A DNA stretch of 64,000 nt from Scenedesmus sp. ARA3 (taxonomy: Eukaryota > Chlorophyta > Chlorophyceae > Sphaeropleales > Scenedesmaceae): positions 13,455 through 77,454 of the forward strand of contig RWJK01001345.1 of assembly GCA_004335835.1 (NCBI GenBank), given 5' to 3'. The notes below the pieces were generated by a model, which saw nothing but the letters and a program-made list of their open reading frames with translations, had not been told where the DNA came from and did no database searches. The translations under genes were made by a program, and so were the position numbers. This document shows, piece by piece, positions 10,555 to 23,635 of this stretch (within the stretch, counting starts at the first letter, position 1; each line of letters starts with the position of its first letter).

Positions 10555-13445
10555 AGCAGCAGTGTGCGCAGCAGCAGGGAAGGCAACATGCTGCAGCCAA
10601 GCAGAGCGCATGCGCACGCTCAGTCGGGCTTATAAAGGATGCACACACTGTTCCGGCACAACAGTCAATGATTCCGAAGGATCTGTATCACCAACACAAT
10701 CACCAGGGTGCAGATCTGCGGACAGCGCCAACACTTACAGCAGCGTTGCCTTTGTTTGAAACACCACATTGCCACTCACAACACAATGTCACCCCTCCTT
10801 TTCCTACTGCCTTGCCTGCAGTCTGTTGAGGCAGCATGCTGCACGTTTGGCCAACCCACCTACAGGAACGCTGAGATATCAGCAACGTGGCTGACCATCA
10901 CAACATGCTCCGACGGGCCCTGCAAGGGGCCTGGCTTTGATTACTTCCCAGCAAACGCTGTGGAGTCGCTGCAGTCTGACAGCTGCTGCGACACAGGGCC
11001 AGGCGACCCTGTGAACGGGGTGAGTGCCGCTTGCGTTTACAGTGCAGCAGGGTGCTGACTTTGACGCCCACTTCAGTGGAGCGTGCTCAGGATACCTACA
11101 TGCTTACATGCCATATGCAAACGCTCTGTCAACAGCGGGATGCCATGCGTGAGTGGTGGGCTGCCCCCGCCACATGTGCTGCTGCACACCCGTCAGCGTG
11201 ACAGTGGCGGCTGCAGAACAGGTCTGTCAGATTTCGTGCAACGGCATGCAGCAGCAGCGGCAGCAACAGCAGCAGCAGATGCCACATGGCCAAGCACCTG
11301 CCCAGCCACCAACTCACTGCTGTGCCTCCGTGCCACACCGACTCCCGCTCACCTTGTAACGTAACCCCCGGTTGGTGCTTGGGTGTGTTGTGTTGTTTTG
11401 CAGTTTTACTACAACCCACAAAACGGCTCCACATATACCAATGGGTCTCTGGCACTCTGGTATCCGGCTGCTACGCAATTCAACCTCACATTTCCTGGCA
11501 CGGGCAAAACCTGCGACAAGCAAAAAAACCGGTACCAGTGCAACATGGGAGGAGAGGTGCGGCGGCAAAAGCAAGGGCTGCATAGTGCATGTCTTTTGGT
11601 TTTTGCCTGACTGTGTGCGATGTGCAGTGAGCTGCAGAAGGCGATGCTGTGTTCAGTGGCTGCCACACTTTTGCTTGTTGCCATGCGCTGCGTGCCGTGT
11701 GCGCATCACCTAACCAGCTTTTCAGCTGTCTTTGCTGCATGTGTTGCCAGCCTTCTCATGCTGTCATCTATGTCATGCATGCTAAATATTCCTGCTGCAT
11801 CTGGTGCGCAGGTAGTGCCGACCTGCCAAGATACAAACATAACGGCACAGGGCCCGCAGCGGTTTGTGTGCCCGCCCAACTGGGTATTTGACAACGCGTC
11901 AGTCAGAGTCATTTTGACGCCAGAGGAATGCTGCATCGTGAGTGCGGCTGATGCTTGGCACGCATTGCTTCAACAGCAGACGTTGACCAGCTGGACACAG
12001 CAGCAGCAGCAGCAGCAAGAGTAGCTGCAAGTCCCTAGCAGTGCGATGAGCACACTGCGTTGCTGACAGGCACAACAGCAGCAGCAGCTTTTCAGCGGCC
12101 TTGCACGGCGCACCTCTTACGTCAATTGCAGCCACTTTTGACCTGCAGCGCAATGCGCCTGTTGTACCTTAGCAACTGTAACAACCTGTGCCCACATGCA
12201 GCTTGTCAGCTTCTTGTAACACATGTCGCCTGTTACTAACACACATGTGACATGTTATTATCCCCTCTGCAGCAACTGAGGCCCAGGCTGGCGCTCATCA
12301 GCTCCTTCCCTCCAGGCTACAATGGTCAATCTGCAAACCTGCGTGCTGACGAGTCAAACGACAAGGACAGCTGTGTCAAGCCCCTGTCCCCAAAGCTGAA
12401 TGTCAACAACGTGACAGTCCTGCAGCCGGGACCGGGCCAGTGTGCAGGCGCAAACAACTCCGGCTTCATGGTGCCGGGCAGTTACGATTTGGACGAAGGC
12501 AATCCTCCAACTGGCACCACTTTCATTGGCTGGCAGTGTTATAACACAACCTCGGGCACCCAGGGACCTCCGCTGCCCCTCACTGACTTGTCAGTTGATG
12601 TCACAGGCAACAGCTCGATCACATGTGTGGCATCGTTTGCTGTGATGGCCCCTCCAAAGCTCGCCCTGATCAGCCAGTTCCCTGCAGAGTACAAGGGCCC
12701 CACAGCCAATCTGTCTGCTGTTGCAAGCGCCATCAGTTCGGTGTGTGTCAAACCCTTCTCGCCGCGCCTGGATCTAAACAATGTGACAGTGACGCAGCCC
12801 GGGCCCGGCAACTGCGGAAACGGAGATGGCATTGTGCCGCCTGGCGTATACACACTGTCACAGTCAGCACCAAAAGGCACGGAGTTTGACAGATGGGATT
12901 GCTGGGACATCAGCTCCGGCACAGCTACCAACCCGCAGGACATTGATGCGGTGACGCTGGAGATCGCAGATGCAGTAACCTGCGTCGCGGTTTACACCTT
13001 GAGCGTCATGCCCAAGCTGGCGCTAATCAGCCAGTTTCCTGACGGTTATAATGGCCCAACCGCCAATCTAACAGCCGTCAGCTTGGCAGACAGCTGCAGT
13101 GAGGCTCCTTCGCAGCGCCTTGGAAAAGACAACGTGACAGTGCTGCAGCCTGGTCTTGCGAGGTGCAATGACGATGGTTTGATGGAGCCAGGGAATTACC
13201 AGCTGAACCAGTCAGCGCCGTTAGGCACGATCTTTCAGCGCTGGGAGTGCTTTGACATCACATCTGGATTTGTCCAAGGGGGCACACCTGGTAATAATGT
13301 GGTGCTGACTGGCGCCATGTCAATGACATGTGTGGCTGTGTACAGCCTTCCTGCGCCAGCGCCCAAGCTGCCAAAGCTTGCCTTGATAAGTCAGTTTCCG
13401 GCTGGCTACAATGGTCCAGGTGCGGCAGCTGCCCTGTATGCCTTG

Positions 13446-13544
<99 letters not shown>

Positions 13545-16097
13545 GCTGTGATTGCTACACATAGCGGAGGGGTGAACACACATGGTACCGCCATGCCAGG
13601 GTGATTGTTTGATGCTCACAGCAGCTGCAGCAGCTGCGCAATCTTGGCTGTAGTGGGACGAGTCAGCGAAAGCCACACCAGTTGCCTTGCTACATATTGC
13701 GTTGTGGATCAACAGGCCTGTTGCCTGCAACGGATGCTCAGGTGCTTCCACAGCAGCAGCAACAGCAGTACCTGCGCCGAACTCTTATCTTCATCCTCCG
13801 AATGCTCTTGCACACGCAGGGGCCAACCTGACTGCTACCATCACCCCCGGCGGCCAAACCACCTGCATAAAGCTCCTATCCCCCCAGCTCAACAAGAACA
13901 GCACAACTCTCACAGCCCCCGGTGAGGGTCTGTGCAACACCAATGGCACCATGCCCCCTGGAACCTACAACCTGGACCAGCGGCCTCCACAAGGCACTGA
14001 GTTTGACCGCTGGGACTGTTATGACGTGTCAGGGACAACTCCCGGTCAACCGGATGTGGATGTTGACTCGGTGACCTTGCAGGAAGGCGATGTGATCACA
14101 TGCGTGGCAGTCTTCACCATGAGGCCCAAGCTGGCGCTGATTTCCGAGTTTCCTGCAGGCTACAGCGGCCCGAGTGAGTTTGCTGTGCCTGATGTGCTGC
14201 CCGCAGCTGTAGCTCACAACGCGTAGCTTTGTACGTTTGCAGTGTGTGCATCGTGCAGCAGCAGTGCAGTACAAGGTGTCCAACAAGCTGTCTGCAGCAG
14301 TGTCGCAAAGGCTAAACTTTGAGACCTGAAGTTGCTTGCTGCGTCACATGTAGCAGCAGCAGCAGCAGCAGGAGCTCAAGCAGTGCATCATGCCTATCTC
14401 ACATGCTGCTGCCGCTGCTGATGTGCATGCAGCTGCCAACCTCACCGCCAAGAGCATATCTGACAGCTGCATCAAGGCCCCCTCACCTCGCCTGGACCAA
14501 AACGGCACAACTGTCCTTCAGCCCGGCCTCGGTCAATGCGGAAGTGACGGATACGTTGACCAGGGGAACTACGCGCTGAATCAGTCAGCGCCAGCTGGCA
14601 CCACATTCACCACCTGGCGCTGCTTCAATATCGCCTCAGGCAATGCAGCTCCCCTAGCTCCTGCAAACAATGTCATCCTGCAGGGGGCCGCAAATATCAC
14701 ATGTGTTGCTGTCTACACCCTGATTCCCACCCCAAGCCCAAGCCCAAGCCCAAGCCCATCTCCGTAAGTTGCATCAATCTGCTGCTGATGCTGGGCTGCT
14801 TGCACGCTGTCATAGGTTCAGTGTGTCAGGACTGCAGCAACATGGGTTAGGCCTGGGTGTCTTGCCACATCAGCAAATACACACCTACCTGTTGCAGAGA
14901 CATCACCTGTGGTGGCATGCGCGCACACATACCACACTCATATGGCGCAAGCTCACCCTGTGTGCTGGGTGTTCTGTTTTTCCTGTTTTTTTCCTGCAGT
15001 TCCGTGCCAAGTCCAGCGCCCGCCCCCCCAGCGGCGCAGCCTAAGCTGGCCCTTATCAGCAAGTTCCCTACTGGATACAACGGCACCACCGCAAACCTCA
15101 CAGCCACCAGCACCAGCAACGCCACGATCACGTGCATCGAGGCACCTTCGGTCCGCCTGGGACAGGGCCAAGTGTCCATCGAGGATCCTATGGAGGGCTT
15201 CTGCGGCGTCGATGGCAGCATGCCGGCTGAAAATTACACGCTCACCCAAGTCGCCCCGCCCGGCACGCAGTTTGCGGGCTGGCAGTGCTACGACATCAAC
15301 GGGGATACGCCGGAGCCAATCTCGATGAGTTCAAACAACACGGGCTTTGCTTTAAAATCCTTGGACGCGGTCACGTGTGTGGCTGAATACGTGCTGCCGA
15401 GCTCTCCATCGCCCAGCCCTGCTCCACTTCCGAAGCTTGCGCTCGTCAGCAACTTCCCGCCAAACTATTCTGGCCCATCTGCCAACCTCACCGCCACCCT
15501 TACTGCCAACGGCAGCCTGATCGAGTGCGTCAAGGCACCCTCTCCTATTTTGGGCAGCGGCAATGTGTCAAATGTCACGATCGTGTCTCCAGGAGCTGGC
15601 TTATGCGGCGTTGATGGAAGCATGCCTGCAGGAAACTACAGCTTGACACAGGTGGCGCCGCCAGGCGTGCGGTTCAATGGCTGGGCGTGTAGCAAAGTCA
15701 TGGGCAACACTTCTACGCTGATTGGCACAGATCCAAGTGTGCTGCTGCAGAGTGGCGATGCTGTTACATGTGAAGCAAACTTTGTGCTTGTGGACAGCAC
15801 GTGTGGAGATACAGTGCCGGCAGCGCCTGGTGCACAGCAGTACAACTGCTCGAGGGCTACCATGGTCTTTAACAGCTCTGCTGCTATGATGGGCCCTGCA
15901 AGCGACAGCGTCTGCTGCTTGGTGAGTGTTTTTCGCAGAGCAGTGCATTCATCCGCAGTCGAAGTGCTCCGCACAAATGCATGACATCCGTGCGTGTCCT
16001 GCCGCATATGTGTGTCTGCACAGCAAGCTGCTGCATGCTGATGCAAGGTAGCCAGCTGTCATCTTGGCTTATGCTGATCTGCTTGCACTGAGCCTGC

Positions 16098-16136
<39 letters not shown>

Positions 16137-16434
16137 GCAGCCCACTTGCTCAGACAGGAATGTGTCTTCCCCTGCCCCAAAGAAGTGGGGCTGTCCAGCC
16201 AACAGCAGCTTTGATGAAAGTATGGTCATGTCATCGCCACCCACAGACCAGCTGTGCTGCTACGTAAGTCTCCCGGCTGTGCGCTAGCAGGAACTGCCAA
16301 AATGCACGCTTGGAATGCACTACTGCGCTCTTTACGCTGAATATATCGCTGCACACATGGCGAGCTGCAACCTGCGCAGCTTATCTGCGGATGACCCGCT
16401 TCGGCCTAATGTGACTGCTGCTGTTGCGTTTGCA

Positions 16435-16483
<49 letters not shown>

Positions 16484-19400
16484 AGGCGGGCCCTGCCTTC
16501 ACTGCCGACAAGACCGGCCCTCCTCTTGTGAAGCCAGGCGACACATTCAACGACACAATCGATGTCGTGTTTGTCCACGCCACCACAGGCGTCACCATCA
16601 CCGATGACCTGCCAGCAGGCTTGGTGCCTGGCAGTGCAGCAGCCACATGGACCGCAACCAGCAGCGTTGCAGACAACCCAAAGAGCGGAAGTGAGCTGCT
16701 GCCGCTGCTGCTGCTGCTGCTGCTGGTGGTGGAGATGTATGCGTTTTCACCTGTCATGGGAGCTGCGGGGTCGCATTTTGCCACATGCCCTTAGCCTACA
16801 TGCTGGAAGCTGCAAACAGGTAGCTGACAATCTTGCGCTGTGTGCATGTGCCGCTTGCATTGCAGGCTGCGTGACAACAGCATCTGCAAAGCCCGAGTTT
16901 GTCTGCAACCTGGGTGCCAACGTAACATGGGCCAAAGGCGACTCCGTGCGCGTGACAGTGCCTATCGTTGCGGCGCTGAACGCTACTGGCAACCTGACAA
17001 ATGTGGCAAGTGTGGTGGACTTGAAGAACAACACAGCAGGAGACAGCAAGACCACCCAGATTTGCACGAAGTGCCTCCCTCCAACGGTGAGAGAAACTAA
17101 AGCAGCAATCAGCGCAGCGTGAGGTTCTGGGTGTGCTGCATGCCATGTTGCTGCACACATGTTGATTAAGCATATGTTACTGTGTGAGCCTGCTTCAGAG
17201 CATCCTAGGGAACAAACAGCCCCTCAACAACTGCAGTAATGTTGCACATGGTGAGACAGACAATATGTGTTGAACTTGAACACCTACTGCGCTGCTGCTG
17301 CCTTGCTTCTGCTGATAATTGCCTGTGGCTGCACTTCTTTCTTTCCCTGCAGGATTGCTTCGACGCTGTGAAGAGTGGCCCCACCACAGTGCAGGCGGGC
17401 TCCGGGTTTGAATTCAAAATCTCGGTGCTCTTCTCCTGCAAGCCCTCCGGCCCGATCACCATCACAGACACGCTGCCAGCCGGCCTGCAAGCCACCAGTG
17501 CACCTGCCATCTGGAGGGCCACCTATGCAAATGGATCTACCCTGGCATCAGGTGCGTTCTTGGCAACATGTATATATGGCTGCCAAGTACCTCCCTCTCT
17601 CTGAATATGATTTAATGCCTGCCATGGTTGAGCTGCAACTAGCATGTTGCTGATCGGCTGCAGGAGAATGATGTCCATGCACGCTGTGTTGCCACCAATA
17701 CTGCGCAGATCCGATGCACATGATCCAATGAACATGACAGCTCCTGTCACAGGTCCAATGCACATGAAGGCCTCTGTCTCAATGCTGGCGCTGCTGGCCA
17801 CTACTTTGCTAATGGTTGCTGCTCTGTGATACGTTTTATTCTGTGATATGTTTCCTTGGATTGCAGCGTGCATCACCAGCGGCAACAGCGTCACTTGCAG
17901 CCTGAATGCTGAATGGGGCAAGTCAGATAAGGTGGAGATCACGGTACCTGTGGTTGCCAGCGCCAGCGCCCAAGGCACGGTGGTGAACCAGGCGACTGTG
18001 ACAGACGGCAACAGGACAGTCACACCGCAGGCGCCTGTCAACGTGACAAAGCCTGATCCAAGTGGGGTGAGTGTGTTTGAACGGTTTGAATTGTTCCTCA
18101 AGCAAGTGGAATCGAGGTGATGCAGTGGCTGGGTGGATGTTGCAGAAGGAAACACGCAGTTGCAATGTTGTTGCCAGCTCGCACAGCAGCTCGATTGTCG
18201 TGCACCATGAACACCAGATGCATGCAGTGCGTGCTTCTAGTGACACTGCTGTGACTATGCATGCTGGACAACAGCAGCCCTGACCCCCGTCTGCTGCTGC
18301 TGCTCCTGCTGTCGCTGCGTGCAAATCCATCGATCACCCTGCCTGCCACAGCCGCCCTTCACTGTCAGCAAGACCGGGCCATCCACAGTAAAGGCAGGAG
18401 AGGCGTTTGACTACAATGTGGTTGTCACATTCTTTGGCGCATCCACCGGCGTGGTAATGGTTGATGACCTTCCACCTCAAGTGACAGCGCAGCAGAGCAA
18501 GGCAGGCAGCTGGAAGGCAATGACTGTCAATGGGGCTAACCCCAGCGGCGGTGAGACCCAGCTAATAGGGAACGCTGCATATTCAAGTGTGCAATAAAGC
18601 TTTACCGTGTCTTGATCTTATCCGATTGTGCTTTCATCGAGCTTGCTCTTGTTGTGCTGTGGCGCTTACATCGGCTTCTGTCGTGTCGATGGCCAGTCGC
18701 CAGGCAAGTCCAACTTGTATGTCTAAAGCATCTCTGACTGTTCTGCCTGTCTCTGCTGCTGCTGTTGGTTGCTGCTGGTGCTGCAGTCTGCACAACAACC
18801 CAGGTGGTGCCGAGTGGCAATGACACCACCCTGCGAACACGTGTGACATGTGACCTCGGCAAGAATAACACCTGGGCCACAGCAGACAGGGTTGAGATCA
18901 CCCTGCCAGTGGTTGCCGGCGCATCTGTTACGGGCACTGTTAGTAACACAGCCAAAGTAACAGATGACAAGGACCGCTTGGCAGAGGACAACCACGCTGT
19001 GATCATCAACCCCGCACAGCCTGTTGGGGTGAGCACAGCCTGCCAGCCTGCTGTTTGAACATGTTTTTTTCCAAATTCAAAGACACAGCGCCAATGACAT
19101 GCCATGCTTGGGTACTCACACCTCAAGCAAGCTTGATGCAGCTTACAAAGCCTGAGGCCTGGCTTGCTGCTACCACTGCTCTGCAACATATATTGCTGCC
19201 ACCTACTCTTGCGCTGCTCCAGCTTCTTTGTTTCCCTTCTGCTGGCTAATTCATTTGTTTGTGGCTTTTGCATTGCGGTGCCTCCCCTGCTGCTACAGTC
19301 GCCCTTCACCATCACCAAGACAGGTCCCACGCAGCCTGTGCTGGCCGGCCAGGCCTTCACATACAGCATCGTTGTAGGGTTCCTTGGTCAAACCAAGGGA

Positions 19401-22400
19401 GTTAAAGTGACAGACGTGCTGCCTGCGACAGTCAATGCATCTGCCACACCCACAACCTGGATCTCAAGCAAGAGCAGCACCAGCACACGTGAGTTGTCTC
19501 TAAGTGCTTCGCAGCTTGCCATGCGTAACTGCTGCTTACGGTCTTTACCCTTTCGCTGACGGCACGCACTTTGCCTGCTTGCTGCAATGCACAGCCACTA
19601 CACCTGCAAACTCACCTGTGTTGCCGTACTTCTGTATCTCTGTTCCGTGTTTTGCAGCTTGCGTGAATAACAGCGCTGCCAGTTCGAACACAATCATGTG
19701 TGAACTGGGCACCAGCACAGTCTGATGATCTGCCTGCTTGCTGCTTAACTTCACTTGCACGTTCAACACAACTATACACTCACTTGTGTTGCCGCACTTC
19801 TGCGTGTCTTTTCCGTCTTTTTTTCTGTATTCCATTGCTGCTTGCAGCTTGCGTAACCAACAGCGCTGCCAGCCCCAACACAATCACGTGTGATCTGGGC
19901 ACCAGCACCGTCTGGAATGCTGGTGATACAGTGGAGATCAGTGTGCCGGTGGTGGCCGGGCTGTCTGCAGCAGCCAACACAGTCAACACTGCCACAGTGA
20001 CTGACGACCAGAACCGCACCAGCAGTGATACCTTCCCTGTGACCATCAATGTGGACCCTTCGGTAGGTGCACCACATGCAGTTGAGACCAGCAACAGCTG
20101 ATGTATTTTGATCACCCTCGCCAATTTTTTAGAACACCATATTGACCAGGCATCTCCTTGGGTTGCCATGCTTGATCAATGTCACCTGTGTTGCTTGATC
20201 TCGCTATAAGCTTCCCACCATTACACCAACACCGTGCCTGCTGCTGCTGCTGCTGCCACGTTTTTCTGCTTGCGTTTCTCGCACCTCAGTCGCCCTTCAG
20301 CATCACCAAGACAGGCCCTACACAGGTCACACAGGGCACGCCCTTCCTGTTTGAGGTCAACGTTGTGATGCTGGCACCAGCCAAGGGCGTGACAATCATC
20401 GATGAGATGCCACCAGGGCTCTGGCCTACCGGCAATGCCAGCTGGACCGCCACATCAGCAAACCGCGTGCCTGGCGGAGGTGAGAGTGACGACGACTTGA
20501 CTGAATGTATACTTACTAGTGATCAAATGTTTTTGCTGTGGCCCGCCGGCAATGCTAGCTGGACTGCCACGTCAGCGAACGGCGTGCCTGGCGGAGGTGA
20601 GCGCAGCAGCCAAGTTATAATTAGGTCTGCTTAGTAGTGAACCTGTTTTGTGCTGTGGCCCGCCGGCACTGCCAGCTGGACCGCCACGTCAGCAGACGGC
20701 GTGCCTGGCGGAGGTGAGACTGACGACGACTTGACTGAACTTATAAATATTAGTGATCAAATGTTTTTGCTGTGGCCCGCCGGCACTGCCAGCTAGGCCG
20801 CCACCTCAGCGGACGGCGTGCCTGGCGGAGGTGAGCGCAGCAGCCGATTCATAAATAGGTCTGCTTGGTAGTGAACCTTGTTGTTTCTGTGGCCTGCCGG
20901 CAGTGCCAGCTGGACCGCCACGTCAGCAAACGGCGTGCCTGGCGGAGGTGAGAGCAGCAGCCAATTCTTAGATAGGTCTGCTTGGTAGTGAGCCGTTTTT
21001 GTGCTATGGCCCACCGGCAATGCCAGCTGGACCGCCACATCAGCAAACGGCGTGCCTGGCGGAGGTGAGAGCAGCAGGCGATTCATTCAAAAGTCTGCAA
21101 GTAGTGAATCTTGTCGTTGCTGTGGCCCGCCGGCAGTGCCAGCTGGACCGCCACGTCAGCAAACGGCGTGCATGGCGGAGGTGAGCGCAACACAACACAG
21201 AAACTGCTACAAGCTACTTGTGTACTTGCCTGAAAGCTGCATGTTGTCTTCGCGACGTCCACATTTTTGCTGTGTCCTGTGTGTTCAACATCCACTTGCT
21301 GTACAGTTTTTCTACAAATGCCTTGACACGTGGCATGCCGCTGCTCCCCTGTTTGTCTTATTTGGCACCTGCAGCCTGCACAACCACCAACAGGACAGGC
21401 ACCACCGGCAATGCCAGTTACACATGTGACCTGGGTGCCGGAATCAGCTGGGCCAGGGGCGACAGGATCAAGATGATCGTGCCGAGCGTTGCAACCACAG
21501 CGCTGCAGACGCTGATCAACAGGGCCAGCGTGAGGGATGACCAGAACCGCGGCGCAAATGCAACTGCAGGCGTGAATGCGGACCTGCCTGCTCCGCCCAA
21601 CTCGGTGCGTGTGCCTGACTTTGCTGTGTGTTAACTGGCAACAAGCGCAGGCTTGATCAAGATTGGCAGCTTGGCAGATGAATCAAGGTTTCTGCGCGGC
21701 TTGTGGCTAGCGTGTACGATGAGCTTGGCGGCTGGCTTGCTGAACGCCACATCCATGGGCTTGCCTAACTCCTGCTGGTGCTGCTGCTGCTGCTGCTGCC
21801 GCCGCCGCTGCTGCAATTGATGAACATCATCAAGTCAGGTCCTACCACGCCAGTGGCAGTGGGCCAGCCCTTTGTGTTCACCACTGCAGCTTGACTAAGC
21901 GTTGCTGCTGCTGCTGCTGCTGCAGTTGATGAACATCATCAAGTCGGGCCCCACCACGCCCGTGGCAGTGGGCCAGCCTTTTGTGTTCACCATCGCAGCC
22001 ACCTTTGATGCTGCCGGGCCCTTCACAGCAGCAAGGATTGTGGACGACCTGCCTGCGGGGCTGCTGCCAAATGGCAATGCCACATGGGTGGCGCAGAATG
22101 CTGCTGCTGCTGGCGGTCGCCTGACAGGAAGTGAGTGTGTCTGGCTACCGCCCAATATGCATATCTGATAGCAAGCGAGAGTTGTGTATCTATGATATTG
22201 ATGGTGATGGTTGGCAGCATGTGAGCCTGCTAGCTAGCAAAATCCTGCAATGGTGCAGCTGTCGCTTACGGCGTGCTGCGATCTGCACAGCTGTCAGCAA
22301 GCAGCAGCAGCAGCAGCAGCAGCAGCCCTTTTTCATAGTCCTGTGGACTTTACCGTTCAGACCCGCTGCACAGTGCTGCCCGTTGTTGTGCATGTGATCC

Positions 22401-23573
22401 TGGTAATCTGCTGCTGACAACCTGCCTCATTTTGTGCCCTGTTTGCTGTTGCTGCCCGTGCGCTGCACTCCAACCAACTCCAACCAACTCCAACCTCCCC
22501 AGCTTGCATTACCACTCCGGCTACGAGCCCTGAGTTCACATGTGATCTCGGCGCTGCTGTTGTGTGGGTTGGTGGAGACAAAGTCGACATCACAGTGCCA
22601 GTCCTTGCTGGCCCCGCTGCTGCCAACAACATAGTCAACAAAGCCACCATAAGCGCCACATACAAGGGTCAACCAATCACCCTGGATGACACAGCGGCGG
22701 TCAATGTGACGGTCCCGAAGCTGAAAATAACAAAGCTGGGCCCGGGCTTGGATGTGCAGGCTGGTCAAACCTTCCCATTTACAGTTACAGCTGGTGTGGC
22801 TGGGGATGAGTCGGTCAACCCTCTGATTATTGTTGATGAGCTGCAGTCAGCAGACCTCAAGTTTGTGGCACCTATGCCGCCAAGTGAGTGGCTTGGCAGA
22901 TGATCCTGTGTGTGGCCCAGAATAATAATATAATAGCAGACACTCGCTGGCTGGATGCTCTGCTTGCAGCTTTGAGGTACTGTATGATGTGCTCCAAGAA
23001 AGTACTGCTACTGCTGCATGCAGCCTGCATCAATGTCCTGCTGCTGCTCTAAAAATACGGCGGCACGCCTGGATTGCCACTCACTTGCGTGTTGTTCCTC
23101 GCACACTCGCACACACTGCCTGCAGACTGTGCCCCGACCTACTGCTGCTCTGACATAGCTTCCCAGGAACAGCTGCACAACTGCGTCACCACTGACACTC
23201 ACGCTGCGCCTTGCATACTGCCTGCAGACTGTGTGCAAAACAGCGACCAGAAGGCGACATGCACCTGGAATGAGGCAGTCGGCCCAGGGGACGACAAGCT
23301 GCTGCAGTTCAGGGTCACCGCCAACAAGACAGGCACCTTCCAAAACAAGGCCACAGTGCTGACAACAGTGCCGGGCGTGGCCAACCAGACGGCCACTGCT
23401 CCAGTGACAGTCGTGCCCACGGTACGTTGAAATAACGTTAAAATAATGTCATGACTGGAGGAGTGCAGGGCTCCACAGCAGACATGCAATGCCTGGATGG
23501 ACGGTGCATCAATCAGCGCTGCGCACGTCTTGTATGGACTTGTATGTAGCACTTGCCCTGCTAAGGCTTGGCC

Positions 23574-23635
<62 letters not shown>

